The translations under genes and the position numbers were made by a program. The notes beneath the pieces are model-generated. The model was not told where the DNA came from, ran no database searches, and was given only the letters and a program-made list of their open reading frames with translations. Source: Sporobolomyces roseus (lineage: Eukaryota > Basidiomycota > Microbotryomycetes > Sporidiobolales > Sporidiobolaceae). Taken from it: a DNA stretch of 64,000 nucleotides. Where the stretch lies: assembly GCA_016617785.1 (NCBI GenBank), contig JADILM010000001.1:682001-746000 (forward strand), in the 5' to 3' direction. The number at the start of each line of letters is the position of its first letter. The stretch's first letter is position 1. Shown in pieces: positions 61,201-64,000 of the stretch.

Positions 61201-62496
61201 GCGACAAGCTCTGCGGCATCGTCGAAGCCCCATCGTCCGAAGAAGTTGCGGACAAGGAGGATGATGACTCGATGGATCTCGACCCGCTCGACTTCAGACC
61301 CGCTACACCTCCAAGACTGGGCAAGGTCCTATCGGTCGAACAGCGCACAAGCTGTGTTGAGAGATGGTGTAGAATCGTGCAAGTTTTGTCATCGACGAGG
61401 TAAGTTTTCACCCGCTCATTCCGATTGCTTTCGATTATTGACGTAAAGTCATCGTGTAGATCTTTTGGACTCAACTCATCAAGTGTCGAACAGCTCGTCG
61501 AGATCTGCGTCAGACTTTCCCTCGAAGCTTCTTCTGCGATTCTGAGGGGACCACTCGAAAGATGTCTTCTCGCTCTGCTCGCAGCTCCTACAATAAACAT
61601 CGACGTCACAGTGCGTTCCTTCCTTGAACTCTTTTAACCGACGTTGCTGAGCGAGAACTTTTCCCTGTGACAGCACTACGCCATCTTCCGTCGTCTCGCT
61701 CGAATCTACCGCTCAACCCGACCCAGAACGCAAGTCGAGGTTCTGAGAGCACTTCCTCATCGCTCTACAGCGATGAAGAAGCTGCGAAAATGGTTAGCTT
61801 GGAGTTTCTTGGTGGAAGATAGTACATTCGACGGTTTCCTTCGTGATCAGGTGAGTTTGCACTGCTTACTCGAATCAGTCAGGAGCTCATAGCGTGTACT
61901 TTTACAGACCTCCCTCGGATCCAACCTTCTTCCTCACCTTCTCGACCTCGTTCAACGACCTCCACCGTCGAGCGCATTGAACCCACCTCCCAATTCGACA
62001 GATTCTTCGAACGACATCAGACTGTTCCAACAAGCTACACTCCTCACCATCGCATTCACATCGCTCGACTATCAGTTGAACGCTGCAGAGGACAAAGACC
62101 AATCTCGAGACCTACTTGACCAGATCAAACTCGCGATCAAAAAGATCGATGCAAAACTTCGTAAGCTTTTACTACTTCGTGAACTCGCGGATATCTCACT
62201 AACGTATCTAATCGCTCTTTTGCACAGGTGCCGACGCTCGCAAAGGTCTCCTTGTCGAAAGGATGCGAGCGAAGAATCTACTCACATCGCTTTCAAATTC
62301 GCTCGATTATCAACTCCGTCGAGCTCGCGGACAAGAGGCTGGGTTCGATATCACTCACGTCGATGATGGAAAGGGCGAAGACGAGAATGAACGAAAGAAG
62401 AAGAAGGCGAAACTTGCTGAGCAAGAAGAAGAGGAAGAAACGAAAGAAGAGACGGAGCAGTCGAACGCCGTCGAGGTTGCTACCATCGCTGCTTGA
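58218..62496 (+). CDS. PIP-box protein, possibly SLF2/Nse6-like (SMC5/6 recruitment)
   Basis: Starts ATGACCTCAAA at 58218, with a first intron after four codons (GTGAGT to TTCTAG). The N-terminus QTKKSSSLFDYFKP resembles a PCNA-interacting or related repair-factor motif (SLxxYF). A disordered Ser/Pro/Arg region of about 700 residues follows, with acidic Glu runs and RRGSSRTK-type basic patches. The folded C-terminal part begins near MKKEIDNEDDDLDKD and contains helical blocks: EERKARTIWKSSHRYEPLDL, HRVATKWLFSLSAFRPSH, LVETLVRLGADRDKL, VEQLVEICVRLSLEAS, AMKKLRKWLAWSFL, DYQLRRARGQEAGFDITHV. A PCNA or SUMO-style motif with such a helical C-terminal domain is the layout of SLF2 (CANIN domain), which recruits SMC5/6 to DNA damage. 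This identity is a guess from layout. Ends with a Lys/Glu tail at 62496. Confidence 0.55.
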
Positions 62497-62727
62497 TGCA
62501 GGACGAAAATGGCGTTTTATCTAGCTTGTATACTCACCGACCAGTTCGTAGTAGGTCAGTTTTCGTTGAGGTGTTTCTGTAAACTTCTTCGCTTTTCAAT
62601 CGTTCCAAAGAAAGGTCCGAAATCCTCGCTCCGCAAGCCCTCACAACCATCGACGATCTTTGCGACAATGCAAGGTGATAATACTACTTCATTCTATCTA
62701 TCAGAATCAGCAAGAGAAGGACAGAAA
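62497..62727. other. Convergent intergenic region, 231 bp
   Basis: Between the stops of the PIP-box gene and the MetRS gene; holds both 3'UTRs. No gene supported. Confidence 0.4.
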
Positions 62728-64000
62728 CTACAGAGCAACGGCGAGTAACTGATCTTCCAATAGCTTCATCTCTTCTTTCATAGCCTTGAGTTGCGCAACT
62801 TCTTCCTCGACAGATCGATCACCTTCTTCAGGCTTTCCAGTCTTGACCCTCCTCACTTTCTCTCCTTGCACTTTGATCTGTTCCTCGAGCACCAACTGCT
62901 CATCCGTCTTCGGTAGCTTCGCCTTTGCCTCCTCGACGGCCTTCTGAGCAGCTTTACGAGCCTTGTCTTGAGCTTTCCTCGACAACTTGGGTTCTTCCTC
63001 GACAGCCTTCTCAGCACCTGCACCACCAAATTGAGTCCTCCAAACGGGAACCATCTTGGGATCGATTCGACTAAAGAGATGTTGAGCGGTACCAATCTTG
63101 TGGTTCGGGAAGAGATCGATCGAGAAAGAATCGGGAATGGAGCGAGGGAGAGCGTTGAGTTGGGAAATGATAGAATCGGAAGTCGAGGGCATGAAAGGGT
63201 GAACGACGGAGGAGAGGACATAGATGAGGTTGATGGTGAGGAGGACGATTTCGGCACATCGATCGGGGTTCGAAGCGAGGAGAGCGTTGTCGACTCGGTT
63301 GTCTTGGATGAATTGGTTGCCTCGACCAGACATGTGAAGAAGCGTCGCGAGACCTGCTCGAATCTTCTGGTGTTCCATCTGATCGTTGTATGCGGTAAGG
63401 AGAGTATTGATCTCGTTGACGAAAGATTGATCTTGCTCCGTGAAGGGATAAGGCTGAGAAGAGTAGTCGAATTCTCCCTTCTTGGGATCGGGGAGAACGC
63501 TGTCGTACTTCGCGTTGACAAACTTGATCATACGGTTGACGAAGTTGCCGAGGTTGTTGAGGAGCTCAGCGTTGGCTTTTGCAACGAAATCGTCCCAGGT
63601 GAATTCAGAGTCGCTCGTTTCTGGTCGGTTCTGAAGGAGGTAGTATCGCCAAACTGATGCGGGAACTCCAGTTTCTCGTGCGTTTTGACCGAAGACACCA
63701 ACATTCTTCGACTTTGAAAACTTGGTTCCTTCGTATTGAAGGTAATCTGTTTGAAGAGCAAACAAAGCCGAATAAGTATATGAACGATTTCGTTCGATAG
63801 CGAGACGAACATACCAGTAGTCGAGATCGAGTTCAACATAGTCCAGTTATCACCAGATCCGAGTAAGTAACCGGGGAAGAGAACCGTGTGGAAAGGTACT
63901 GGATATCGGCAAGAAAAGATCAGTTTTGTTCTGTTCGGAGAGGCTCAAAAAGCCAATATACCGTTATCCTGCAGACGTAGAAGTCGTCAGTATAGTTATC
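62728..64000 (-). CDS. MES1: Cytosolic methionyl-tRNA synthetase, 5' part outside window
   Basis: Charges tRNA-Met in the cytosol. The visible part holds DNVPFHTVLFPGYLLGSGDNWTM, then TDYLQYEGTKFSKSKNVGVFG with KFSKSKN (63703-63723) as the KMSKS loop, NLGNFVNRMIKFV in the anticodon-binding helical domain, and a C-terminal Lys/Glu-rich helical tail (RKAQDKARKAAQKAVEEAKAK) that resembles the appended domain of eukaryotic MetRS, ending QLLAVAL at 62728. Three introns are visible; one encloses a 7-nt exon (63962-63968, GATAACG on the minus strand) needed to code DN and the first base of V in DNVPF. The catalytic HIGH region lies beyond the right edge. Confidence 0.93.

Noticed and set aside
62968..63657. 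229-aa open frame on the plus strand
   Set aside because: Antisense shadow of the MetRS coding exon; Arg/Glu/Val-rich with no domain.

Overview
This window is nuclear DNA from an intron-dense fungus, most likely a basidiomycete yeast; a red yeast of the Microbotryomycetes (Sporobolomyces/Rhodotorula type) would fit, but that placement is inference. The evidence is the density of short GT-AG introns (mostly 50-70 nt), a near-constant GCTGAC/T branch site just before the acceptors, genes packed on both strands, no operons, and fungal proteins such as ROT1, a Sro7/tomosyn protein and a YAT-type amino-acid permease. I saw no transposon, tRNA, rRNA or CRISPR array.

Layout. 1-7 kb: GPI18 (minus, runs off the left edge) shares a 58-bp promoter with an F-box-like gene broken by a 34-bp tandem duplication; then ROT1 and a Ser/Arg-rich protein (plus). 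7.8-17.6 kb (minus): an F-box/LRR protein, a membrane-anchored double-psi beta-barrel protein, and a Sro7/tomosyn-type exocytosis regulator with a C-terminal R-SNARE motif. 17.6-24.3 kb (plus): a small uncertain ORF, a possible globin-like protein, an aquaporin with two altered NPA motifs, and an atypical SDR. 24.9-32.6 kb (plus): a CTI6-like PHD protein and an SMG6/EST1-like protein with a PIN nuclease domain. 33.1-38.5 kb: a putative mitochondrial dynamin-like protein (minus) head to head with glutaminyl-tRNA synthetase (plus). 38.7-43.0 kb (minus): a PPP1R37-like LRR protein with a KQVRF PP1-docking motif. 44.3-46.8 kb (plus): an amino-acid permease. 47.3-56.9 kb (minus): a small secreted protein and a large ZNFX1/NFX1-type RNA helicase with CCCH, NFX1 and RZ zinc fingers. 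58.2-62.5 kb (plus): a PIP-box protein possibly related to SLF2/Nse6. 62.7 kb to the right edge (minus): cytosolic methionyl-tRNA synthetase, 5' part missing.

The genes do not form one pathway. They are mostly housekeeping functions: secretory-pathway folding and GPI anchors (ROT1, GPI18), exocytosis (Sro7), translation (GlnRS, MetRS), RNA surveillance or silencing (SMG6, ZNFX1), chromatin (CTI6, SLF2-like) and transport (aquaporin, permease). The best leads are the altered-NPA aquaporin, the globin-like protein, the intragenic duplication, the 7- and 10-nt microexons, the RZ-tailed helicase and a TTCGCAGAT motif shared by several promoters. All exon boundaries were read by eye from splice signals and frame continuity, without transcript data.
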